Origin: B10-G9 sp963712165
Lineage (GTDB): Bacteria > Chloroflexota > Anaerolineae > Anaerolineales > UBA11858
Direction: 5' to 3'
Length of the DNA: 64,000 bases
Assembly: GCA_963712165.1 (NCBI GenBank)
Contig: CAVQGY010000001.1
Location: forward strand, 372,001 to 436,000
Shown: piece after piece, positions 32,745 to 40,890 of the stretch
Numbering within the stretch: position 1 is the first letter of the stretch
How the letters are laid out: each line of letters begins with the position of its first letter
The notes under the pieces: generated by a model
What the model saw: only the letters and a program-made list of their open reading frames with translations
What the model was told of the DNA's origin: nothing
The model's database searches: none
Position numbers and translations under genes: made by a program

Positions 32745-35171
32745 ATGAAATATCTAATCAATAAAGCTGTAGTGGTTGGATCCGGAACGATGGGAGCCGC
32801 CATTGCCGCCCACCTCGCCAACGCTGGCGTTCAAGTGACCCTGCTGGATATCATACCCAGAGAATTATCTGAAAGTGAAAAGACAGCCGGTCTGACCTTG
32901 AATGACCCCGAAGTGCGAAACCGGATCGTAAATCAGGGATACCAGGCGGCGATCAAATCAAAACCGGCTAGTTTTTACTCTGTTCAACTTGGTGATCAGC
33001 TCAAACTCGGCAACCTGGAAGATGACTTTGATTGCATTGCAGAAGCGGATTGGGTCATCGAAGTGATCATCGAAAACCTGAAGATCAAACGTGGACTGAT
33101 GGAAAAGATCGACAAAATCCGGTCCGAGCATACCATCGTCAGCACCAATACATCTGGTATACCGGTCACATCCATTGCCGAGGGGCGTTCCAAAGGATTC
33201 CAGGAACACTTCCTGGGAACTCACTTCTTCAATCCTCCCCGCTATTTAAAGCTCTTGGAGATCATCCCAACTGTCGATACTCTTCCCGAGGTCACTGAGG
33301 ATATCAGCCATTTTGCAGAATACCGCTTAGGTAAAGGAGTGGTGCTCTGCAAGGATACTCCCAATTTCATCGCTAACAGGATGGGTTTTGGAAGCGGGGC
33401 ATTTGCAATCGACTATATCCTGAAGAATAAATACACTGTCAAAGAAGTCGACAGCATTACCGGGCCCTTGATCGGCCGCCCAAAAACAGCTACATTCCGG
33501 CTGCTTGACCTGGTAGGCCTCGATGTCTGGAAACATGTTGGCATAAACCTCACTGAGGCCCTTCCCGATGATGATCCAGCAATGCCCTACCTTTCATCCG
33601 AACCCGCCAACCAGTTGATCAGCGATATGGTCGAAAAGGGCATGCTGGGCAATAAATCCAAACAGGGTTTTTATAAACAGGTGTTTGTAGATGGGAAAAA
33701 GGAATTCTGGTCCCTTAATCTGGACACAAGGGAGCACGAGCCGGCAGAAAGCATCCGTTATGAATCTATCGGCGCGGCTAAAGATATTGAAGATCTAGGT
33801 GAACGATACAAAAAGATCCTGGAAGGTGATGATCGAGCGGCTGAGCTAGTGCGGGCAATTACCCTCCAGGGTTTATCATACGCTTCCCACTGTATTCCGG
33901 AAATCGCAGATTCCCCCAAGCCCATCGACGATGCCATGAGATGGGGGTTCGGTCATGATGCCGGCCCCTTTGAGATCTGGGATCTCCTGGGAATCAAGGA
34001 AATTGCTGACCAGATGAAAGAGGCTGGATACCCTCCAGCAGCCTGGGTAGATCAGATGATCGCTGATGGGGTGAGTGGATTCTATGAGTATGAAGGAACA
34101 CAAAAGACAACGGCTTATGAACCGGAAAGCAAGAAGTATGTCCCGGTCCTGCCCACACCCCAAATTCTCCTTCTCAGCCAGGTCAAAAATGACCAGGGGA
34201 AGATCCTCGATCGCAATACCAGCGGCTCATTGATCGATATCGGTGACGGAGTGGCCTGCATCGAATTCCAAACCAAGATGAACTCCATTGATGAAGACAC
34301 TCTCAATTTGATGAATAAATCCCTCGACTATGCCCTGGAAGGAAATCTGAACGGGCTTGTTATCGGGGGAGATGCTGCAAATTTCAGTGCTGGTGCAAAC
34401 CTGTTTGGAGTGGTCATGGCCGCCCAGGGAGGCATGTGGGATCAATTGGATGAGATTGTTCGTAAACTCCAGAATGTCAATATGCGCATGCGGTATTTTC
34501 CAAAACCCGTAGTAGTGGCGCCAGCCGGCCTGGCCCTTGGTGGTGGAGCTGAGATCACAATGCACGGGAACCGTGTAGTGGCTGCCGCAGAACTTTATAT
34601 CGGGTTAGTAGAAGTCGGCGCAGGAGTCATCCCGGCCGGTGGTGGGACCAAGGAGATGATCCGCAGGATCGTCAATCCACCCATGAAGACCAACGATGCC
34701 GTATGTTTCCCATTCTTGCAGCGCGTATTTGAACAGGTAGGCATGGGAGCTGTCGCCACCAGCGCTCTGGAAGGCCAGGAAATGGGCCTATTGGGACATG
34801 CAGACCGGATCATCATCAACCGGGACCATCTTTTGGCTGAGGCTAAGCGCGAGGTCCTGCACATGGCTCAAGGTGGGTATCAACCTCCCCCAGCAGAGAA
34901 GGTCTATGCCGCGGGTCGAGATGGATTGTCTGGATTAAAGATCGGTTTGGACAACTTCAGATCCGGGGGATATATCACAGAATATGAGGTTGAGATCGGG
35001 AGTAAATTGATCTACGTTATGACCGGAGGCAATCTATCCCAACCTGAATGGGTGGATGAACAATACTTCCTGGATCTGGAGCGGGAAGCCTTCCTGAGTT
35101 TATGCGGTGAAAAGAAAACTCAGGAGAGGATGTGGCACCTGCTTCAAAAAGGTAAGGTACTTCATAATTAA
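32745..35171 (+). CDS. fadN: 3-hydroxyacyl-CoA dehydrogenase / enoyl-CoA hydratase fusion
   Basis: 808-residue bifunctional beta-oxidation enzyme in FadN order: dehydrogenase first, hydratase last, the reverse of E. coli FadB. The NAD motif is VVVGSGTMGAAIAAHLANAG (residues 9-28), the catalytic region HFFNPPRYLKLLEIIPT, and a second 3HCDH_C half includes DDAMRWGFGHDAGPFEIWD. The hydratase part (from about residue 490) has the oxyanion loop SAGANLFG and LALGGGAEI, and the acid motif GLVEVGAGVIPAGGGTKEM. Good ribosome site (AGAGGAGAGG). Followed by thiolase, as in Bacillus fadNA. Confidence 0.93.
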   Translation: MKYLINKAVVVGSGTMGAAIAAHLANAGVQVTLLDIIPRELSESEKTAGLTLNDPEVRNRIVNQGYQAAIKSKPASFYSVQLGDQLKLGNLEDDFDCIAEADWVIEVIIENLKIKRGLMEKIDKIRSEHTIVSTNTSGIPVTSIAEGRSKGFQEHFLGTHFFNPPRYLKLLEIIPTVDTLPEVTEDISHFAEYRLGKGVVLCKDTPNFIANRMGFGSGAFAIDYILKNKYTVKEVDSITGPLIGRPKTATFRLLDLVGLDVWKHVGINLTEALPDDDPAMPYLSSEPANQLISDMVEKGMLGNKSKQGFYKQVFVDGKKEFWSLNLDTREHEPAESIRYESIGAAKDIEDLGERYKKILEGDDRAAELVRAITLQGLSYASHCIPEIADSPKPIDDAMRWGFGHDAGPFEIWDLLGIKEIADQMKEAGYPPAAWVDQMIADGVSGFYEYEGTQKTTAYEPESKKYVPVLPTPQILLLSQVKNDQGKILDRNTSGSLIDIGDGVACIEFQTKMNSIDEDTLNLMNKSLDYALEGNLNGLVIGGDAANFSAGANLFGVVMAAQGGMWDQLDEIVRKLQNVNMRMRYFPKPVVVAPAGLALGGGAEITMHGNRVVAAAELYIGLVEVGAGVIPAGGGTKEMIRRIVNPPMKTNDAVCFPFLQRVFEQVGMGAVATSALEGQEMGLLGHADRIIINRDHLLAEAKREVLHMAQGGYQPPPAEKVYAAGRDGLSGLKIGLDNFRSGGYITEYEVEIGSKLIYVMTGGNLSQPEWVDEQYFLDLEREAFLSLCGEKKTQERMWHLLQKGKVLHN

Positions 35172-35208
35172 ACCTCCAGGAAATCAACCTGGAATGAAGG
35201 AGAGTCTG

Positions 35209-36396
35209 ATGACAGAATCAAGAGATCCCAGATATGATCCAGTGATCGTTGCAGCTACAAGAACCGCTGTAGGGAAAGCCAAAAGAGGGACACTGAAATC
35301 CACCCGGCCCGAAACATTAATGGCCGCCGTGATCGAGGAACTTCTCAAACGCGCCCAGGATCTGGATCCCCACGAATTGGATGATCTTATTGTGGGCTGC
35401 GCCTTCCCTGAAGGTGAACAGGGAATGAACATCGCCCGGCAGATCGGTTTCCGGGCTGGGCTTCCGGTTGAGGTCCCAGCAGAAACCATCAATCGCTTCT
35501 GCTCTTCCGGTGTCCAGAGCATTGCTCATGCTGCCCAGGCCATCTCGGCAGGGTATATCGACGCCGCCATTGCTGGTGGAGTTGAAGTGATGAGCATGGT
35601 GCCGATGACCGGCTACAAATTCAGCCCAGACCAAACCCTCGCAGATGAATATCCGGAAGCATATACCAGCATGGGCATCACAGCTGAAAATGTCAGCGAT
35701 AAATACAAGATCACCCGGGAAATGCAGGATGAGTTTTCCTTGAATAGCCACCTGAAAGCCCACCAGGCAGTCGATTCCGGCAGATTTGACGAGGAGATCG
35801 TCCCGCTGGATATTGAGGTGGTCACGCCTGCTGGTACAAAACAAATCACCTTTAAACGTGATGAAGGTCCCAGGGGGGATACCAGCTTAGAGGTGTTGTC
35901 AAAACTGAGACCCGCTTTTAAATTGAACGGTACGGTTACCGCCGGTAACTCTTCCCAGATGTCCGATGGAGCAGCCGGCGTGATTATCATGTCCCTGGCT
36001 AGGGCTGAGGAACTGGGATTAAAACCAATGGCGCGCTTCATCTCATTTGCTGCAGGTGGTGTACCACCGGAGATCATGGGCATAGGACCTATCGCGGCAG
36101 TCCCTAAAGTCCTTGAACGCACAGGGTTGAATTTAAAGGATATCGGTTTGATCGAACTCAACGAGGCCTTTGCAGCCCAGGGTTTGGCCGTCATCCAGGA
36201 ACTAGGATTGGACCCAGAGATCACCAATGTCAATGGCGGTGCCATCGCCCTGGGCCACCCGCTGGGATGCACAGGGGCCAAACTTTCGGTTCAAATGATC
36301 TTCGAAATGAAAAGAAGGGACCTTGAATACGGGCTGGTTACTATGTGTATTGGCGGTGGTATGGGTGCAGCGGCAATATTCCAGAATATGAATTGA
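35209..36396 (+). CDS. fadA: Acetyl-CoA acyltransferase (thiolase)
   Basis: 395-residue thiolase completing beta-oxidation. Acyl-accepting Cys98 lies in NRFCSSGVQ, His350 in GGAIALGHPLG and Cys380 in MCIGGGMGAA, so the three catalytic residues are present. The start at 35209 follows AAGGAG and leaves 37 bases after fadN; longer in-frame extensions into fadN are not credible. GEGEQ-like substrate loop and length are normal for degradative thiolases. Confidence 0.94.
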   Translation: MTESRDPRYDPVIVAATRTAVGKAKRGTLKSTRPETLMAAVIEELLKRAQDLDPHELDDLIVGCAFPEGEQGMNIARQIGFRAGLPVEVPAETINRFCSSGVQSIAHAAQAISAGYIDAAIAGGVEVMSMVPMTGYKFSPDQTLADEYPEAYTSMGITAENVSDKYKITREMQDEFSLNSHLKAHQAVDSGRFDEEIVPLDIEVVTPAGTKQITFKRDEGPRGDTSLEVLSKLRPAFKLNGTVTAGNSSQMSDGAAGVIIMSLARAEELGLKPMARFISFAAGGVPPEIMGIGPIAAVPKVLERTGLNLKDIGLIELNEAFAAQGLAVIQELGLDPEITNVNGGAIALGHPLGCTGAKLSVQMIFEMKRRDLEYGLVTMCIGGGMGAAAIFQNMN

Positions 36397-36421
36397 TCAG
36401 GACCACTTTAAGGAGAGTAAA

Positions 36422-36754
36422 ATGGCTGACTATACTGTAAAAGAGTTGATTTTCAATCACGAAAAGGCCTTTATGCCCGAAAAAGCTGCCGGGCTGGAAG
36501 CAATCATACAATACCATCTGACAGGAGATGAAGGCGGGGACTTTATCATCACCATCGCAAATGACAAATGCCAGGTTGCGGAAGGCACAGCTGAAAACCC
36601 CGTGATGACATTGACCGCAGATGGACGCTACTTCGGGGATGTCCTGCTCGGGAAAGAAGACGGTATGAAAGGCTTTATGGATGGTAAACTGCAGCTGGCT
36701 GGAGATCTAAATCTGGCCATGAAATTGACCAGTTTCTTCAAGATGGGGGGATAG
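36422..36754 (+). CDS. SCP2 sterol-carrier-like lipid-binding protein
   Basis: 110-residue stand-alone SCP2 fold. Landmarks are IIQYHLTGDEGGDFIITIAN, MTLTADGRYFGDVLLGK and MKGFMDGKLQLAGDLNLAMK, the hydrophobic tunnel helices. AAGGAGAGT precedes the ATG. Last gene of the beta-oxidation operon, where such proteins are thought to carry acyl-CoA or other lipids. Confidence 0.88.
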   Translation: MADYTVKELIFNHEKAFMPEKAAGLEAIIQYHLTGDEGGDFIITIANDKCQVAEGTAENPVMTLTADGRYFGDVLLGKEDGMKGFMDGKLQLAGDLNLAMKLTSFFKMGG

Positions 36755-36772
36755 AAGGTCATTCCCAGGGGC

Positions 36773-36810
36773 AAAAAAAGGATACGGTGCGCTCCAGGTA
36801 AACCGTATCC
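36773..36810 (-). terminator. Terminator of proS (minus strand)
   Basis: Read on the minus strand: GGATACGGT ... ACCGTATCC followed by T7. The A7 run at 36773-36779 on the plus strand is the T tail. Confidence 0.8.
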
Positions 36811-36826
36811 TCCAGTAAATCAAAAG

Positions 36827-36853
36827 AACAGCTCGCCAGTGCGGCGAGCTGTT
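36827..36853. terminator. Perfect 11-bp hairpin between convergent genes
   Basis: AACAGCTCGCC-AGTGC-GGCGAGCTGTT, without a strong T-run on either side; lies just after the proS stop on the minus strand. Possibly an auxiliary terminator or processing site. Confidence 0.6.
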
Positions 36854-36873
36854 AACCTTCGGGGTGGGTATAA

Positions 36874-38652
36874 TCATCCTTCAAATTCGATAGTTTTCAG
36901 GTTATCCCGGACCTCTTGATACATACCCAGGATGATCTCCTGGGTTTTTTCTACGGCCTGCTCAAGCGGGATGTGACTTTTTTCGCTCTCGTTGCGAACT
37001 TTGGCTTCGATCCCACCTTCTTTTAACGCCCTGTGTCCTACTGTCAACCGGAGCGGGATGCCAATCAGATCAGCATCATTAAATTTCACTCCCGGACTTT
37101 CATCTCGATCATCAAAAAGGACTTCCAGCCCGGCCTCTGTCAACTCCTGGTAGAGCCGTTCAGCTGTCTTATTCACCTCACCACTGACATCTTTACTCCC
37201 TGCCAGTTCAACAAGGTGAACCTCATAAGGAGCTACTGTGATCGGCATGATCAGGCCATACTCATCGTTATATTCTTCAACGATTGAAGCCAGAAGTCTA
37301 CCGCTTCCGATACCGTAACTCCCCATCACGACCGGCTTTTCTTCACCATCTGCATCCTGGTATAAAGCCCCAACTGCCTCGCTGTACCAAGTCCCCAGCT
37401 TGAAGATATTGCCGACTTCAATGCCTCGGACAGCTTTCATGGCTGCTCCACAGCTTGGGCAGGCATCCCCATCCTGGGCGGCCGCGATATCGGTGACAAT
37501 ATCCGCATCAAAGTCTCTCCCATAGTTGACGTTCTTGAAATGGTATCCATCTTGATTGGCACCAGCTACAAGATTAGGCGATTCCGGGATCAAGTCATCT
37601 ACAACAACAAGAATGTTCACCAAACCAACGGGGGAAGCATAACCAGGCACGGCTCCGCACGCTTTGATCTCTTCTTCCTCAGCAGGTCTCAGGCTCCTGG
37701 CGCCAACAGCATTCACCAGTTTTGTTTCGTTCAATTCCATATCTCCCCGTACGATAGCAAACACCAGGACATCCTTATCTCCATCTTCGGTCGTTTTGGT
37801 TGCCATCATAAAAACCGCTTTGGCAGTTCTGCTTTCCGGGATATCCAATAACCCAGCCAGGTCAGCAATGGTCTTCGTCTCCGGCGTGGCGATCTTCTCG
37901 CGTTCCAGCGGGTTTTCACTTTTAGCCTTAACCTTCCTGAATTCAGCAATCTGACGATTTGCAGAATATCCACATTCATCACATAACAGCAAGGTGTCTT
38001 CTCCAACAGGAGTGATGTACATATACTCATGAGCCAAATTCCCGCCCATCATACCCACATCGGATTCCACTGCGATGACCGGTAATTTACAACGGCCGAA
38101 GATATTGAAATAAGCCCGGTAATGATTGGCATATTGAAGGTCCAGCCCGTCCCAATCCCTATCCAGGCTGTAGCTGTCTTTCATGGTAAATTCTCTAACG
38201 CGGATCAGTCCAGCTCTCGGTCGCGGATCATCCCGCCATTTTGTTTGGATATGATAGATCAGCATCGGCAGCTGACGGTAGGACTGGATCTCATCCTTGA
38301 TAATGGCAGCTACCGCTTCCTCGTGCGTCATAGCCAACACCATGTCTCGTCCATTTCTATCCAGGAAGCGACCCATTTCTGGTCCTACTTTTTCCCAACG
38401 GCCAGTTGTTTTCCAGATCTCGGCAGGATGAACAACGGGCATGGACATCTCCTGCCCTCCAATCTTATTCATTTCATCCCGCATGATGTTCTCGATTTTG
38501 GTCAGGGAACGTTTTGCCAGCGGCATGGAAGTAAAAATGCCAGCAGCAAGCTGGCGTATATACCCGGCCCGAACCAGCAGCTGATGGCTGCGTATCTCAG
38601 CATCAGAGGGCGCTTCCCTTAATGTCTGACTGAGTAAACTGGACATTCGCAT
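36874..38652 (-). CDS. proS: Prolyl-tRNA synthetase
   Basis: 592-residue class II synthetase of the bacterial type. Start at 38652 (MRMSSLLSQTLREAPSDAEI, aligned with the E. coli MRTS start; ribosome site GAGGAGAG). Motif 2 region is YHIQTKWRDDPRPRAGLIRV and EFTMKDSYSLDRDWDGL; the central insertion (editing) domain spans about residues 220-400; motif 3 lies near MGSYGIGSGRLLASIVEE. The C-terminal anticodon domain includes DDRDESPGVKFNDADLIGIP. A leader with a terminator-like hairpin precedes it and two tRNA-Pro genes lie within about 12 kb. Confidence 0.96.
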   Translation of the reverse strand: MRMSSLLSQTLREAPSDAEIRSHQLLVRAGYIRQLAAGIFTSMPLAKRSLTKIENIMRDEMNKIGGQEMSMPVVHPAEIWKTTGRWEKVGPEMGRFLDRNGRDMVLAMTHEEAVAAIIKDEIQSYRQLPMLIYHIQTKWRDDPRPRAGLIRVREFTMKDSYSLDRDWDGLDLQYANHYRAYFNIFGRCKLPVIAVESDVGMMGGNLAHEYMYITPVGEDTLLLCDECGYSANRQIAEFRKVKAKSENPLEREKIATPETKTIADLAGLLDIPESRTAKAVFMMATKTTEDGDKDVLVFAIVRGDMELNETKLVNAVGARSLRPAEEEEIKACGAVPGYASPVGLVNILVVVDDLIPESPNLVAGANQDGYHFKNVNYGRDFDADIVTDIAAAQDGDACPSCGAAMKAVRGIEVGNIFKLGTWYSEAVGALYQDADGEEKPVVMGSYGIGSGRLLASIVEEYNDEYGLIMPITVAPYEVHLVELAGSKDVSGEVNKTAERLYQELTEAGLEVLFDDRDESPGVKFNDADLIGIPLRLTVGHRALKEGGIEAKVRNESEKSHIPLEQAVEKTQEIILGMYQEVRDNLKTIEFEG

Positions 38653-38694
38653 ATGATCTCTCCTCAACTCCACAAGAGCTGACTGTCTATTTAC

Positions 38695-38726
38695 AAAAAA
38701 AAGCTCCGGATTTTCAGCCCGGAGTT
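38695..38726 (-). promoter_or_regulatory. Putative attenuator terminator in the proS leader
   Basis: On the minus strand ACTCCGG-GCTGAAAAT-CCGGAGC followed by T8, placed 43 bases before the proS start and about 105 bases after the predicted transcription start. AGCTCC upstream in the leader could compete for GGAGCT. The T-box consensus TGGNACCGCG is absent. Confidence 0.6.
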
Positions 38727-38837
38727 AAAACACATTTTTCTAATAATACCCAGCTCCACGCGGCCAAAAACCTCTCAGGATATAATCCTGCTAGGGACGG
38801 GAGCTTTGGGATCAAGAATCCTGTACATATTGAAGGT

Positions 38838-38865
38838 AGTGTACCAAAGGCTGTTGGTCTGTCAA
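38838..38865 (-). promoter_or_regulatory. Promoter of proS
   Basis: Minus strand TTGACA (38865-38860), 16-base spacer, TACACT (38843-38838). This gives a leader of about 180 bases. Confidence 0.8.
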
Positions 38866-38998
38866 GGCAGGAATAATAATCAGGTCAGGGAAAGATGATT
38901 AGAATGGCGCTCAAAACGCTCTTCTCATCCCTATGGTAAAATGCTCATAATCCCAGACTCTGGGGCAATTATTAGATTGGAATGAAAAGGTAACTGTC

Positions 38999-39673
38999 AT
39001 GATCCCAATTCGAGATGATAATCCTACTCATCGCACACCCATCGTCACTTATTTTTTGATCCTGGTCAATATCCTCGTCTTTCTTTTTCAACTGCTGCTG
39101 GGGCCAAATAACGAGGCTTTTATCTATCAATTTGCACTTATCCCTGCCGATGTGACCAATATGGTATCCCTGGGATCCATATTCGATATCTTCACCAGCA
39201 TGTTCATGCATGCTGGTCTGGCACATATTGGTGGAAATATGCTATATCTGTGGATATTTGGGGATAATGTGGAAGACCGATTGGGACGCTTCAAATACCT
39301 GCTCTTTTATATTATCGGGGGCATGGTCGCTTCCATAACCCATATCCTCACTAATCCTGGCTCGCAGATCCCCACGGTAGGTGCCAGCGGGGCAATCGCA
39401 GCGGTTCTGGGTGCCTACCTTGTGCTTTATCCGAGCCAAAAGGTCCTGACCCTGATTCCCCTTGGTTTTTGGTTAAGAATGACCTTGCTGCCTGCCAGCG
39501 TTGTTTTGGGGTTATGGTTTGTGCTGCAATTCTTCCAGGGTGTAGCTTCCCTGGGCATGCCCGATGTGGGAGGTGTAGCCTTTTGGGCTCATATCGGCGG
39601 CTTTGTCAGCGGCGTTGTGTTAGGCTGGTTATTCAAAAAACCCGAGGTAGAATATCCGGCCCTACACTGGTGA
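38999..39673 (+). CDS. Rhomboid family intramembrane serine protease
   Basis: 224-residue, six-helix membrane protease. The catalytic Ser130 lies in VGASGAIAAVLG and His198 in WAHIGGFVSG; the second-helix HAGLAHIGGNMLYLWIFG (residues 71-88) gives the conserved His/Asn oxyanion residues, followed by VEDRLG. Cleaves within the membrane substrates that cannot be predicted. The ATG at 38999 has only AAAGG upstream. Gene stands alone between divergent proS and tRNA-Pro. Confidence 0.93.
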   Translation: MIPIRDDNPTHRTPIVTYFLILVNILVFLFQLLLGPNNEAFIYQFALIPADVTNMVSLGSIFDIFTSMFMHAGLAHIGGNMLYLWIFGDNVEDRLGRFKYLLFYIIGGMVASITHILTNPGSQIPTVGASGAIAAVLGAYLVLYPSQKVLTLIPLGFWLRMTLLPASVVLGLWFVLQFFQGVASLGMPDVGGVAFWAHIGGFVSGVVLGWLFKKPEVEYPALHW

Positions 39674-39691
39674 TCCCCAAAACCCCTGTGC

Positions 39692-39720
39692 TTGCTCAAC
39701 AAGGCAAGCTAGGTTATAAT
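39692..39720 (+). promoter_or_regulatory. Promoter of tRNA-Pro(CGG)
   Basis: TTGCTC 39692-39697, 17-base spacer, TATAAT 39715-39720, 10 bases before the tRNA. Confidence 0.85.
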
Positions 39721-39730
39721 TTCACAACTT

Positions 39731-39805
39731 CGGGATGTGGCGCAGTCCGGCTAGCGCGCGCCGTTCGGGTCGGCGAGGTCGTGGGTTCAAATCCCTCCAT
39801 CCCGA
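39731..39805 (+). tRNA. tRNA-Pro (anticodon CGG)
   Basis: 75 bases. Acceptor CGGGATG / CATCCCG, discriminator A39805, anticodon stem CGCCG / CGGCG around TTCGGGT (anticodon CGG), T loop TTCAAAT. CCA is not encoded. Confidence 0.95.
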
Positions 39806-39808
39806 CAC

Positions 39809-39839
39809 AAAAACCGCTGGGTATCCAGCGGTTTTTTTT
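39809..39839 (+). terminator. Terminator of tRNA-Pro(CGG)
   Basis: AAAACCGCTGG-GTAT-CCAGCGGTTTT with T8. Nearly the same stem as at the other tRNA-Pro gene (26331-26361). Confidence 0.9.
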
Positions 39840-39860
39840 GCATTTTTCATTAAGTTTAGT

Positions 39861-40532
39861 TTATAACAATTGACCAGTCTGGTGGTTATTACCCTTCATG
39901 GCCGAGAGAGGCTGATAGGAGGGCTCAGGACGTGGTGCGGGTTTGGGTGCGGGGCGGCGGGCTGGAACCCCCTTTCGACTGGAAACCGGAGCCCTGCGGC
40001 TGGTCACTGAGGCAGGGAAATCCACCTGCAGCTGGTCGCGGCCGAAATAGCGCTCACCGGCCACACTGAACAGGCCAATGATCAATACCCGCAGGATCCA
40101 GATCATCACAGCCACAAAGATCGGCACCACTTTCAACAGGGTCTGCCGGGCGATGACTGCGTTGCCCAGGGTCTCATGGTTGGCGATGGCGATCGATACA
40201 CCCCACCAGGTCAGCAGGGCATTCATGGTGGCGGCGATCAGCCAGGCGGCGAACAGGTACCAGGAATCGTTGTCCTCTCCCACTTTGCCTTCGGGGGAGA
40301 ACAGGCGGGCAATGCCAGCAAAATCGATCCCGCAGAAGGCGATGGCCAGGATGGTGGCCCAGCGCACGCCCCAGAAGCGCAGCCCACCCAGCAGGTCGGT
40401 GAGGGCAAAATCGGTCGTGCTGTAATTGAAGATCTCAAAGGCGACCAGGGCGGTGATGATCAAGAGCCCAAAGACGACGCCGCGTTTGACCTGAACCCGT
40501 TGTGGAATAAAAGGAATGCTGTTGGCGGACAT
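39861..40532 (-). CDS. Four-helix membrane protein with LexA-type box in its promoter
   Basis: 223-residue protein of unknown family. Four hydrophobic segments are visible (GVVFGLLIITALVAFEIF, WATILAIAFCGIDFAGIA, WYLFAAWLIAATMNALLTWW, VVPIFVAVMIWILRVLIIGL), followed by a basic Pro/Arg-rich cytoplasmic-type tail (RRAPVSSRKGVPARRPAPKP). GGGAGG precedes the ATG. The promoter at 40583-40611 holds a GAAC-N4-GTTC palindrome, suggesting induction by DNA damage. Higher GC than its neighbours. Function unknown. Confidence 0.75.
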   Translation of the reverse strand: MSANSIPFIPQRVQVKRGVVFGLLIITALVAFEIFNYSTTDFALTDLLGGLRFWGVRWATILAIAFCGIDFAGIARLFSPEGKVGEDNDSWYLFAAWLIAATMNALLTWWGVSIAIANHETLGNAVIARQTLLKVVPIFVAVMIWILRVLIIGLFSVAGERYFGRDQLQVDFPASVTSRRAPVSSRKGVPARRPAPKPAPRPEPSYQPLSAMKGNNHQTGQLL

Positions 40533-40582
40533 GGTGTACCTCCCTCGGATATTAACAGGGTGAAAGTGAACCTTACGGGACC

Positions 40583-40611
40583 AGTATAGAACATTTGTTC
40601 TACTTTGTCAA
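40583..40611 (-). promoter_or_regulatory. Consensus promoter with LexA/DinR-like operator
   Basis: Minus strand TTGACA (40611-40606), 17-base spacer, TATACT (40588-40583). The spacer contains AGAACATTTGTTCT (40588-40601), a perfect palindrome with core GAAC-ATTT-GTTC (40589-40600), the Gram-positive LexA form. Binding there would block RNA polymerase. Confidence 0.7.
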
Positions 40612-40890
40612 GTCCCAAAATACCCCTATCCTATCTCCCACCATTCCATCATCAATGAACTGTGGCCCAATCAGTCACGTTTCATTCTATATATTGGCTA
40701 TACGTAATAGGATTGGAGAACCATCCCCTGATCCACAACCGCATCACACCTGATAACGGAAATCATCGAGGAGAAAGCCAATAGCCTGATTTCGAATGCC
40801 TGTCATAGAAATTCTTGGGACTGACCGCTGGATCCCCTTGGCCACTGTCGAAGCCTCTGATGAAAAATTCCCCCTACTCCCTGAATGAAT
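40612..40890. other. Intergenic region
   Basis: No gene, hairpin or repeat that I can support between the LexA-box promoter and the histidine kinase stop. Confidence 0.5.

Noticed and set aside
38695..38830. T-box riboswitch upstream of proS
   Set aside because: The leader has a terminator but not the TGGNACCGCG consensus. The nearest sequence is TTTGGCCGCG, whose TGGC would not match the tRNA-Pro discriminator A.
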